Positions 1-10,245 of a stretch of 64,000 nt of DNA are shown piece after piece. Numbering within the stretch: position 1 is the stretch's first letter; each line of letters opens with the position of its first letter. Origin of the DNA: Petrolisthes cinctipes (taxonomy: Eukaryota > Arthropoda > Malacostraca > Decapoda > Porcellanidae). The stretch is taken from contig JAWQEG010000710.1 in the NCBI GenBank assembly GCA_033782935.1, forward strand, positions 5,518,001-5,582,000, read 5' to 3'. The notes under the pieces are model-generated. The model was given only the letters and a program-made list of their open reading frames with translations, was not told the DNA's origin and did not search any database. The position numbers and the translations under genes are program-made.

Positions 1-129
1 ATATAGGCTAAAAACATGCTAAAAATCGACATTTTAGGTGCCAAAAAATCGATATATCAAATTCAGTCCCAAAACACCCGAAAATTCGATATTTAGAGGT
101 CCCAGAAGGTATCTGTACATGCCTACTCC
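1..129 (+). repeat. Partial C2 monomer at the left edge
   Basis: This is the last 129 bp of a 148-bp C2 monomer, cut by the window start. It carries the C2 marks: cgacattttagg, the short form lacking the 29-bp segment, gatatttagaggtccc and gaaggtatctg. Confidence 0.9.
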
Positions 130-137
130 GTGTTAGA

Positions 138-152
138 GTATTTTCAAAATAC
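138..152. repeat. 15-bp dyad GTATTTTCAAAATAC in A monomers
   Basis: A perfect inverted repeat with 7-base arms around a single C. It recurs at the same place in A and B2 monomers. In C monomers the outermost pair is changed on both sides (see 2634-2648). In B1 it is broken by one base (attc for atac). Function unknown. Confidence 0.75.
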
Positions 153-204
153 AGGCCAAAAACCTACTGAAAATCGATCTTTTAGGTGCCCAAAAGTCGA
201 TATG

Positions 205-212
205 TGCATGCA
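205..212. repeat. 8-bp palindrome TGCATGCA in A monomers
   Basis: TGCATGCA lies in gtgcatgcatc of A1 and A2 monomers. B monomers read gtgcatgtatc, which destroys it, and C monomers lack the region. It therefore marks A monomers only. Confidence 0.7.
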
Positions 213-260
213 TCTTCTGTACCCGTTTATATCTCAAATTCTGACCCTAAACACCCGAAA

Positions 261-277
261 ATTCGATATTTTGGGGT
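261..277 (+). other. Weak CENP-B-box-like motif
   Basis: attcgatattttggggt fits 7 of the 9 essential positions of the mammalian CENP-B box pattern (NTTCGNNNNANNCGGGN), with T for A at position 10 and G for C at position 13. It is typical of A1 monomers; B and A2 have attcaat and lose the TTCG core. A chance match is quite possible and binding is not implied. Confidence 0.25.
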
Positions 278-306
278 CCCAGAAGCGATCTGTACATGCC
301 TACTCC

Positions 307-482
307 GTGTTAGAGTATTTTCAAAATTCAGGCCCAAAACATGTTGAAAATCGATATTTTTGGTGCCCAAAGTCAATATGTGCATGTATCTTCTGTACCC
401 GTTTATATCTCAAATTCAGGCTCAAAACACCCGAAAATTCAATATTTTGGGGTCCCAGAAGCAATCTGTACATGCCTACTCA
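307..482 (+). repeat. Type B1 monomer (176 bp), reference copy
   Basis: Reference copy of B1. It differs from A1 by aattcaggcccaaaac, cgatatttttggtgccc, one base fewer before gtcaatatg, gcatgtatc, attcaggctcaaaac, attcaatattttgggg and gaagcaatctg. Three of these differences (gtcgat to gtcaat, attcgat to attcaat, gcgatc to gcaatc) are CpG to CpA changes relative to A1. Confidence 0.93.
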
Positions 483-630
483 GTGCTAGAATAATTTCAA
501 AATATGGGCTAAAAACATGCTAAAAATCGATCTTTTAGGTGCCAAAAAGTCGATATCTCAAATTCAGTCCCAAAACACCCGAAAATTCGATATTTAGGGG
601 TCCCAGAAGCGATCTGTACATGCCTACTCC
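483..630 (+). repeat. Type C1 monomer (148 bp), reference copy
   Basis: C monomers begin gtgctagaat rather than gtgttagagt. C1 reads tataggctaaaaac, cgatcttttaggtgcc, then gtcgatatctcaaattcag directly. Compared with A, a 29-bp segment between two atat tetranucleotides is missing, which accounts for 177 minus 29 = 148. It ends with gatatttaggggtccc and gcgatctg. The tag in gtgctag stops the frame that runs through A and B. Confidence 0.93.
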
Positions 631-1457
631 GTGTTAGAGTATTTTCAAAATACATGCTCAAAACATACTGAAAATCGATCTTTTAGGTGCACAAAAGTCG
701 ATATGTGCATGTATCTTCTGTATCCGTTTATATCTAAAAATTCAGGCTCAAAACACCCGAAAATTCAATATTTTGGGGTCCCAGAAGCAATCTGTACATG
801 CCTACACAGTGCTAGAATATTTTCAAAATATAGGCTAAAAACATGCTAAAAATCGACATTTTAGGTGCCAAAAAATCGATATCTCAAATTCAGTCCCAAA
901 ACACCCGAAAATTCGATATTTAGAGGTCCCAGAAGGTATCTGTACATGCCTACTCCGTGTTAGAGTATTTTCAAAATACAGGCCAAAAACATACTGAAAA
1001 TCGATCTTTTAGGTGCCCAAAAGTCGATATGTGCATGCATCTTCTGTACCCGTTTATATCTCAAATTCTTGCCCTAAACACCCGAAAATTCGATATTTTG
1101 GGGTCCCAGAAGCGATCTGTACATGCCTACTCCGTGTTAGAGTATTTTCAAAATTCAGGCCCAAAACATGCTGAAAATCGATATTTTTGGTGCCCAAAGT
1201 CAATATGTGCATGTATCTTCTGTACCCGTTTATATCTAAAATTCAGGCTCAAAACACCCGAAAATTCAATATTTTGGGGTCCTAGAAGCAATCTGTACAT
1301 GCCTACTCAGTGCTAGAATATTTTCAAAATATAGGCTAAAAACATGCTAAAAATCGATCTTTTAGGTGCCAAAAAGTCGATATCTCAAATTCAGTCCCAA
1401 AACACCCGAAAATTCGATATTTAAGGGTCCCAGAAGCGATCTGTACATGCCTACTCC

Positions 1458-1633
1458 GTGTTAGAGTATTTTCAAAATACATGCTCAAAACATACTGAAA
1501 ATCGATCTTTTAGATGCCCAAAGTCAATATGTGCATGTATCTTCTGTACCCGTTTATATCTCAAATTCAGGCTCAAAACACCAGAAAATTCAATATTTTG
1601 GGGTCCCAGAAGCAATCTGTAGATGCCTACACA
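1458..1633 (+). repeat. Chimeric A2/B2 monomer
   Basis: The left part is A2 (catgctcaaaacatactg, cgatctttt). From agatgcccaaagtcaat onward it is B2. The switch falls inside ttttag at 1508-1513. It is followed by a C2 monomer at 1634. The same chimera, with the same switch point, occurs at 50714-50889. Confidence 0.8.
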
Positions 1634-2272
1634 GTGCTAGAATATTTTCAAAATATAGGCTAAAAACATGCTAAAAATCGACATTTTAGGTGCCAAAAAA
1701 TCGATATCTCAAATTCAGTCCCAAAACACCCGAAAATTCGATATTTAGAGGTCCCAGAAGGTATCTGTACATGCCTACTTCGTGTTAGAGTATTTTCAAA
1801 ATACAGGCCAAAAACATACTGAAAATCGATCTTTTAGGTGACCAAAAGTCGATATGTGCATGCATCTTCTGTACCCGTTTATATCTCAAATTCTGGCCCT
1901 AAACACCCGAAAATTCGATATTTTTGGGTCCCAGAAGCGATCTGTACATGCCTACTCAGTGTTAGAGTATTTTCAAAATACAGGCCCAAAACATGCTGAA
2001 AATCGATATTTTAGATGCCCAAAGTCAATATGTGCATGTATCTTCTGTACCCGTTTATATCTCAAATTCAGGCTCAAAACACCCGAAAATTCAATATTTT
2101 GGGGTCCCAGAAGCAATCTGTACAGTGCTAGAATATTTTCAAAATATAGGCTAAAAACATGCTAAAAATCGATCTTTTAGGTGCCAAAAAGTCGATATCT
2201 CAAATTCAGTCCCAAAACACCCGAAAATTCGATATTTAGGGGTCCCAGAAACGATCTGTACATGCCTACTCC

Positions 2273-2773
2273 GTGTTAGAGTATTTTCAAAATACATGCT
2301 CAAAACATACTGAAAATCGATCTTTTAGGTGCACAAAAGTCGATATGTGCATGCATCTTCAGTACCCGTTTATATCTCAAATTCAGGCTCAAAACACCCG
2401 AAAATTCAATATTTTGGGGTCCCAGAAGCAATCTGTACATGCCTACTCAGTGTTAGAGTATTTTCAAAATACAGGCCCAAAACATGCTGAAAATCGATAT
2501 TTTAGATGCCCAAAGTCAATATGTGCATGTATCTTCTGTACCCGTTTATATCTCAAATTCAGGCTCAAAACACCCGAAAATTCAATATTTTGGGGTCCCA
2601 GAAGCAATCTGTACATGCCTACACAGTGCTAGAATATTTTCAAAATATAGGCTAAAAACATGCTAAAAATCGACATTTTAGGTGCCAAAAAATCGATATC
2701 TCAAATTCAGTCCCAAAACACCCGAAAATTCGATATTTAGAGGTCCCAGAAGGTATCTGTACATGCCTACTCC
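2273..2773 (+). repeat. Reference flavour-2 trimer A2-B2-C2 (501 bp)
   Basis: A2 is 2273-2449 (aatacatgctcaaaac, ggtgcacaaaag, cttcagtaccc, attcaatatt). B2 is 2450-2625 (aatacaggcccaaaac, gatattttagatgccc, ending cctacaca). C2 is 2626-2773 (cgacattttagg, ccaaaaaatcg, tagaggtccc, gaaggtatctg). Together with A1-B1-C1 it builds the 1002-bp alternating order. Confidence 0.92.
2634..2648. repeat. 15-bp dyad ATATTTTCAAAATAT in C monomers
   Basis: The C-monomer counterpart of the A dyad at 138-152. The outermost G-C pair of the A version is an A-T pair here, so the inverted repeat remains perfect although both ends differ. Confidence 0.75.
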
Positions 2774-4266
2774 GTGTTAGAGTATTTTCAAAATACAGGC
2801 CAAAAACATACTGAAAATCGATCTTTTAGGTGCCTAAAAGTCGATATGTGCATGCATCTTCTGTACCCGTTTATATCTCAAATTCTGGCCCTAAACACCC
2901 GAAAATTCGATATTTTGGGGCCCCAGAAGCGATCTGTACATGCCTACTCCGTGTTAGAGTATTTTCAAAATTCAGGCCCAAAACATGCTGAAAATCGATG
3001 TTTTTGGTGCCCAAAGTCAATATGTGCATGTATCTTCTGTACCCGTTTATATCTCAAATTCAGGCTCAAAACACCCGAAAATTCAATATTTTGGGGTCCC
3101 AGAAGCAATCTGTACATGCCTACTCAGTGCTAGAATATTTTCAAAATATAGGCTAAAAACATGCTAAAAATCGATCTTTTAGGTGCCAAAAAGTCGATAT
3201 CTCAAATTCAGTCCCAAAACACCCGAAAATTCGATATTTAGGGGTCCCAGAAGCGATCTGTACATGCCTACTCCGTGTTAGAGTATTTTCAAAATACATG
3301 CTGAAAACATACTGAAAATCGATCTTTTAGGTGCACAAAAGTCGATATGTGCATGCATCTTCAGTACCCGTTTATATCTCAAATTCAGGCTCAAAACACC
3401 CGAAAATTCAATATTTTGGGGTCCCAGAAGCAATCTGTACATGCCTACTCAGTGTTAGAGTATTTTCAAAATACAGGCCCAAAACATGCTGAAAATCGAT
3501 ATTTTAGATGCCCAGAGTCAAAATGTGCATGTATCTTCTGTACCCGTTTATATCTCAAATTCAGGCTCAAAACACCCGAAAATTCAATATTTTGGGGTCC
3601 CAGAAGCAATCTGTACATGCCTACTCAGTGCTAGAATATTTTCAAAATATAGGCTAAAAACATGCTAAAAATCGACATTTTAGGTGCCAAAAAGTCGATA
3701 TCTCAAATTCAGTCCCAAAACACCCGAAAATTCGATATTTAGAGGTCCCAGAAGGTATCTGTACATGCCTACTCCGTGTTAGAGTATTTTCAAAATACAG
3801 GCCAAAAACATACTGAAAATCGATCTTTTAGGTGCCCAAAAGTCGATATGTGCATGCATCTTCTGTACCCGTTTATATCTCAAATTCTGGCCCTAAACAC
3901 CCGAAAATTCGAAATTTTGGGGTCCCAGAAGCGATCTGTACATGCCTACTCCGTGTTAGAGTATTTTCAAAATTCAGGCCAAAAACATGCTGAAAATCAA
4001 TGTTTTTGGTGCCCAAAGTCAATATGTGCATGTATCTTCTGTACCCGTTTATATCTCAAATTCAGGCTCAAAACACCCGAAAATTCAATATTTTGGGGTC
4101 CCAGAAGCAATCTGTACAGTGCTAGAATATTTTCAAAATATAGGCTAAAAACATGCTAAAAATCGATCTTTTAGGTGCCAAAAAGTCGATATCTCAAATT
4201 CAGTCCCAAAACACCCGAAAATTCGATATTTAGGGGTCCCAGAAGCGATCTGTACATGCCTACTCC

Positions 4267-7255
4267 GTGTTAGAGTATTTTCAAAATACATGCTCAAAAC
4301 ATACTGAAAATCGATCTTTTAGGTGCACAAAAGTCGATATGTGCATGCATCTTCAGTACCCGTTTATATCTCAAATTCAGACTCAAAACACCCGAAAATT
4401 CAATATTTTGGGGTCCCAGAAGCAATCTGTACATGCCTACTCAGTGTTAGAGTATTTTCAAAATACAGGCCCAAAAAATGCTGAAAATCGATATTTTAGA
4501 TGCCCAAAGTCAATATGTGCATGTATCTTCTGTACCCGTTTATATCTCAAATTCAGGCTCAAAACACCCGAAAATTCAATATTTTGGGGTCCCAGAAGCA
4601 ATCTGTACAGTGCTAGAATATTTTCAAAATATAGGCTAAAAACATGCTAAAAATCGATCTTTTAGGTGCCAAAAAGTCGATATCTCAAATTCAGTCCCAA
4701 AACACCCGAAAATTCGATATTTAGGGGTCCCAGAAGCGATCTGTACATGCCTACTCCGTGTTAGAGTATTTTCAAAATACATGCTCAAAACATACTGATA
4801 ATCGATCTTTTAGGTGCACAAAAGTCGATATGTGCATGCATCTTCAATACCCGTTTATATCTCAAATTCAGGCTCAAAACACCCGAAAATTCAATATTTT
4901 GGGGTCCCAGAAGCAATCTGTACATGCCTACTCAGTGTTAGAGTATTTTCAAAATACAGGCCCAAAACATGCTGAAAATCGATATTTTAGATGCCCAAAG
5001 TCAATATGTGCATGTATCTTCTGTACCCGTTTATATCTCAAATTCAGGCTCAAAACACCCGAAAATTCAATATTTTGGGGTCCCAGAAGCAATCTGTACA
5101 TGCCTACACAGTGCTAGAATATTTTCAAAATATAGGCTAAAAACATGCTAAAAATCGACATTTTAGATGCCAAAAAATCGATATCTCAAATTCAGTCCCA
5201 AAACACCCGAAAATTCGATATTTAGAGGTCCCAGAAGGTATCTGTACATGCCTACTCCGTGTTAGAGTATTTTCAAAATACAGTACAAAAACATACTAAA
5301 AATCGATATTTTAGGTGCCCAAAAGTCGATATGTGCATGCATCTTCTGTACCTGTTTATATCTCAAATTCTGGCCCTAAACACCCGATAATTCGATATTT
5401 AAGGGTCCCAGAAGCGATCTGTACATGGCTACTCCGTGTTAGAGTATTTTCAAAATTCAGGCCCAAAACATGCTGAAAATCGATATTTTTGGTGCCCAAA
5501 GTCAATATGTGCATGTATCTTCTGTACCCGTTTATATCTCAAATTCAGGCTCAAAACACCCGAAAATTCAATATTTTGGGGTCCCAGAAGCAATCTGTAC
5601 AGTGCTAGAATATTTCCAAAATATAGGCTAAAAACATGCTAAAAATCGATCTTTTAGGTGCCAAAAAGTCGATATCTCAAATTCAGTCCCAAAACACCCG
5701 AAAATTCGATATTTAGTGGTCCCAGAAGCGATCTGTACATGCCTACTCCGTGTTAGAGTATTTTCAAAATACATGCTTAAAACATACTGAAAATCGATCT
5801 TTTAGGTGCACAAAAGTCGATATGTGCATGCATCTTCAGTACCCGTTTATATCTCAAATTCAGGCTCAAAACACCCTAAAATTCAATATTTTGGGGTCCC
5901 AGAAGCAATCTGTACATGCCTACTCAGTGTTAGAGTATTTTCAAAATACAGGCCCAAAACATGCTGAAAATCGATATTTTAGATGCCCAAAGTCAATAAT
6001 ATGTGCATGTATCTTCTGTACCCGTTTATATCTCAAATTCAGGCTCAAAACACCCGAAAATTCAATATTTTGGGGTCCCAGAAGCAATCTGTACATGCCT
6101 ACTCAGTGCTAGAATATTTTCAAAATATAGGCTAAACACATGCTAAAAATCGATCTTTTAGGTGCCAAAAAGTCGATATCTCAAATTCAGTCCCAAAACA
6201 CCCGAAAATTCGATATTTAGGGGTCCCAGAAGCGATCTGTACATGCCTACTCCGTGTTAGAGTATTTTCAAAATACATGCTCAAAACATACTGAAAATCG
6301 ATCTTTTAGGTGCACAAAAGTCGATATGTGCATGCATCTTCAGTACCCGTTTATATCTCAAATTCAGGCTCAAAACACCCGAAAATTCAATATTTTGGGG
6401 TCCCAGAAGCAATCTGTACATGCCTACTCAGTGTTAGAGTATTTTCAAAATACAGGCCCAAAACATGCTGAAAATCGATATTTTAGATGCCCAAAGTCAA
6501 TATGTGCATGTATCTTCTGTACCCGTTTATATCTCAAATTCAGGCTCAAAACACCCGAAAATTCAATATTTTGGGGTCCCAGAAGGAATCTGTACATGCC
6601 TACACAGTGCTAGAATATTTTCAAAATATAGGCTAAAAACATGCTAAAAATCGACATTTTAGGTGCCAAAAAATCGATATCTCAAATTCAGTCCCAAAAC
6701 ACCCGAAAATTCGATATTTAGGGGTCCCAGAAGCGATCTGTACATGCCTACTCCGTGTTAGAGTATTTTCAAAATACATGCTCAAAACATACTGAAAATC
6801 GATCTTTTAGGTGCACAAAAGTCGATATGTGCATGCATCTTCAGTACCCGTTTATATCTCAAATTCAGGCTCAAAACACCCGAAAATTCAATATTTTGGG
6901 GTCCCAGAAGCAATCTGTACATGCCTACTCAGTGTTAAAGTATTTTTAAAATACAGGCCCAAAACATGCTGAAAATCGATATTTTAGATGCCCAAAGTCA
7001 ATATGTGCATGTATCTTCTGTACCCGTTTATATCTCAAATTCAGGCTCAAAACACCCGAAAATTCAATATTTTGGGGTCCCAGAAGCAATCTGTACATGC
7101 CTACTCAGTGCTAGAATATTTTCAAAATATAGGCTAAAAACATGCTAAAAATCGATCTTTTAGGTGCCAAAAAGTCGATATCTCAAATTCAGTCCCAAAA
7201 CACCCGAAAATTCGATATTTAGGGGTCCCAGAAGCGATCTGTACATGCCTACTCC
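4267..7255 (+). repeat. 2989-bp block, copy 1
   Basis: Six units starting at 4267, 4758, 5259, 5750, 6254 and 6755 (491, 501, 491, 504, 501 and 501 bp). Private marks shared with copy 2 are catactgataatcg in the A2 at 4758, ttcaatacccg, atggctactccg, catgcttaaaac, a 3-bp insertion in gtcaataatatg (about 5994-6001), ggctaaacacatg and tatttttaaaatac near 6946. Confidence 0.9.
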
Positions 7256-10245
7256 GTGTTAGAGTATTTTCAAAATACATGCTCAAAACATACTGAAAAT
7301 CGATCTTTTAGGTGCACAAAAGTCGATATGTGCATGCATCTTCAGTACCCGTTTATATCTCAAATTCAGACTCAAAACACCCGAAAATTCAATATTTTGG
7401 GGTCCCAGAAGCAATCTGTACATGCCTACTCAGTGTTAGAGTATTTTCAAAATACAGGCCCAAAACATGCTGAAAATCGATATTTTAGATGCCCAAAGTC
7501 AATATGTGCATGTATCTTCTGTACCCGTTTATATCTCAAATTCAGGCTCAAAACACCCGAAAATTCAATATTTTGGGGTCCCAGAAGCAATCTGTACAGT
7601 GCTAGAATATTTTCAAAATATAGGCTAAAAACATGCTAAAAATCGATCTTTTAGGTGCCAAAAAGTCGATATCTCAAATTCAGTCCCAAAACACCCGAAA
7701 ATTCGATATTTAGGGGTCCCAGAAGCGATCTGTACATGCCTACTCCGTGTTAGAGTATTTACAAAATACATGCTCAAAACATACTGATAATCGATCTTTT
7801 AGGTGCACAAAAGTCGATATGTGCATGCATCTTCAATACCCGTTTATATCTCAAATTCAGGCTCAAAACACCCGAAAATTCAATATTTTGGGGTCCCAGA
7901 AGCAATCTGTACAAGCCTACTCAGTGTTAGAGTATTTTCAAAATACAGGCCCAAAACATGCTGAAAATCGATATTTTAGATGCCCAAAGTCAATATGTGC
8001 ATGTATCTTCTGTACCCGTTTATATCTCAAATTCAGGCTCAAAACACCCGAAAATTCAATATTTTGGGGTCCCAGAAGCAATCTGTACATGCCTACACAG
8101 TGCTAGAATATTTTCAAAATATAGGCTAAAAACATGCTAAAAATCGACATTTTAGATGCCAAAAAATCGATATCTCAAATTCAGTCCCAAAACACCCGAA
8201 AATTCGATATTTAGAGGTCCCAGAAGGTATCTGTACATGCCTACTCCGTGTTAGAGTATTTTCAAAATACAGGCCAAAAACATACTAAAAATCGATATTT
8301 TAGGTGCCCAAAAGTCGATATGTGCATGCATCTTCTGTACCTGTTTATATCTCAAATTCTGGCCCTAAACACCCGATAATTCGATATTTTGGGGTCCCAG
8401 AAGCGATCTGTACATGGCTACTCCGTGTTAGAGTATTTTCAAAATTCAGGCCCAAAACATGCTGAAAATCGATATTTTTGGTGCCCAAAGTCAATATGTG
8501 CATGTATCTTCTGTACCCGTTTATATCTCAAATTCAGGCTCAAAACACCCGAAAATTCAATATTTTGGGGTCCCAGAAGCAATCTGTACAGTGCTAGAAT
8601 ATTTCCAAAATATAGGCTAAAAACATGCTAAAAATCGATCTTTTAGGTGCCAAAAAGTCGATATCTCAAATTCAGTCCCAAAACACCCGAAAATTCGATA
8701 TTTAGGGGTCCCAGAAGCGATCTGTACATGCCTACTCCGTGTTAGAGTATTTTCAAAATACATGCTTAAAACATACTGAAAATCGATCTTTTAGGTGCAC
8801 AAAAGTCGATATGTGCATGCATCTTCAGTACCCGTTTATATCTCAAATTCAGGCTCAAAACACCCTAAAATTCAATATTTTGGGGTCCCAGAAGCAATCT
8901 GTACATGCCTACTCAGTGTTAGAGTATTTTCAAAATACAGGCCCAAAACATGCTGAAAATCGATATTTTAGATGCCCAAAGTCAATAATATGTGCATGTA
9001 TCTTCTGTACCCGTTTATATCTCAAATTCAGGCTCAAAACACCCGAAAATTCAATATTTTGGGGTCCCAGAAGCAATCTGTACATGCCTACTCAGTGCTA
9101 GAATATTTTCAAAATATAGGCTAAACACATGCTAAAAATCGATCTTTTAGGTGCCAAAAAGTCGATATCTCAAATTCAGTCCCAAAACACCCGAAAATTC
9201 GATATTTAGGGGTCCCAGAAGCGATCTGTACATGCCTACTCCGTGTTAGAGTATTTTCAAAATACATGCTCAAAACATACTGAAAATCGATCTTTTAGGT
9301 GCACAAAAGTCGATATGTGCATGCATCTTCAGTACCCGTTTATATCTCAAATTCAGGCTCAAAACACCCGAAAATTCAATATTTTGGGGTCCCAGAAGCA
9401 ATCTGTACATGCCTACTCAGTGTTAGAGTATTTTCAAAATACAGGCCCAAAACATGCTGAAAATCGATATTTTAGATGCCCAAAGTCAATATGTGCATGT
9501 ATCTTCTGTACCCGTTTATATCTCAAATTCAGGCTCAAAACACCCGAAAATTCAATAATTTTGGGGTCCCAGAAGGAATCTGTACATGCCTACACAGTGC
9601 TAGAATATTTTCAAAATATAGGCTAAAAACATGCTAAAAATCGACATTTTAGGTGCCAAAAAATCGATATCTCAAATTCAGTCCCAAAACACCCGAAAAT
9701 TCGATATTTAGGGGTCCCAGAAGCGATCTGTACATGCCTACTCCGTGTTAGAGTATTTTCAAAATACATGCTCAAAACATACTGAAAATCGATCTTTTAG
9801 GTGCACAAAAGTCGATATGTGCATGCATCTTCAGTACCCGTTTATATCTCAAATTCAGGCTCAAAACACCCGAAAATTCAATATTTTGGGGTCCCAGAAG
9901 CAATCTGTACATGCCTACTCAGTGTTAAAGTATTTTTAAAATACAGGCCCAAAACATGCTGAAAATCGATATTTTTGATGCCCAAAGTCAATATGTGCAT
10001 GTATCTTCTGTACCCGTTTATATCTCAAATTCAGGCTCAAAACACCCGAAAATTCAATATTTTGGGGTCCCAGAAGCAATCTGTACATGCCTACTCAGTG
10101 CTAGAATATTTTCAAAATATAGGCTAAAAACATGCTAAAAATCGATCTTTTAGGTGCCAAAAAGTCGATATCTCAAATTCAGTCCCAAAACACCCGAAAA
10201 TTCGATATTTAGGGGTCCCAGAAGCGATCTGTACATGCCTACTCC
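7256..10245 (+). repeat. 2989-bp block, copy 2 (2990 bp)
   Basis: Units at 7256, 7747, 8248, 8739, 9243 and 9745 repeat those of 4267-7255 one for one. Private differences include gagtatttacaaaatac at 7747, gtacaagcctac near 7913, and an extra base in caataatttt near 9557, which makes this copy one base longer. The 3-bp insertion gtcaataata is at 8981-8990. Confidence 0.9.

Larger units (their letters stand above)
130..306 (+). repeat. Type A1 monomer (177 bp), reference copy
   Basis: Reference copy of A1. Diagnostic stretches are aatacaggccaaaaac, cgatcttttaggtgccc, cttctgtaccc, attctg(g)ccctaaac, attcgatattttgggg and gaagcgatctg. It holds six CpG sites plus one at the boundary. Its length is an exact multiple of three, so tandem A monomers keep one reading frame open. 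It contains two related halves, starting at gaaaatcg (169) and gaaaattcg (257). Confidence 0.93.
169..345 (+). repeat. Two diverged half-units (88 + 89 bp) inside one monomer period
   Basis: The segments 169-256 and 257-345 align along their length. Both begin gaaaat(t)cgat, then (c/a)ttttnggn(g/t)ccc, then (g)cgat, tgt(g/a)catgc, and both end ttc(t/a)ggccc(t/a)aaaca. Over the first part I count 40 identities in 51 aligned positions with two single-base gaps. The second part is weaker. CGAT occurs four times per period, 22-23 bp apart within each half. Confidence 0.8.
130..3775 (+). repeat. Mixed trimer region, both flavours
   Basis: Units start at 130 (A1-B1-C1), 631 (A2/B2 chimera + C2, 326 bp), 957 (A1-B1-C1), 1458 (A2/B2 chimera + C2, 324 bp), 1782 (A1-B2-C1, 491 bp), 2273 (A2-B2-C2), 2774 (A1-B1-C1) and 3275 (A2-B2-C2). 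The two short units each lack one monomer. Alternation of flavour 1 and flavour 2 (1002-bp order) is clearest from 2273 onward. Confidence 0.88.

Noticed and set aside
138..152. Rho-independent terminator from the dyad
   Set aside because: The arms are AT-only apart from one pair, there is no GC stem or following T-run, and the sequence is eukaryotic satellite.
205..212. TGCATGCA as a functional regulatory element
   Set aside because: It is present in all A monomers by descent and absent from B and C. Nothing nearby suggests a regulated gene.
261..280. ttttgggg as a ciliate-type telomere repeat
   Set aside because: It occurs once per monomer as part of gatattttggggtccc and is never in tandem.
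257..290. Possible tRNA-like or Pol III B-box (attcgat)
   Set aside because: Only ttcga matches; no A box, cloverleaf or T-run terminator is present at the right distance.
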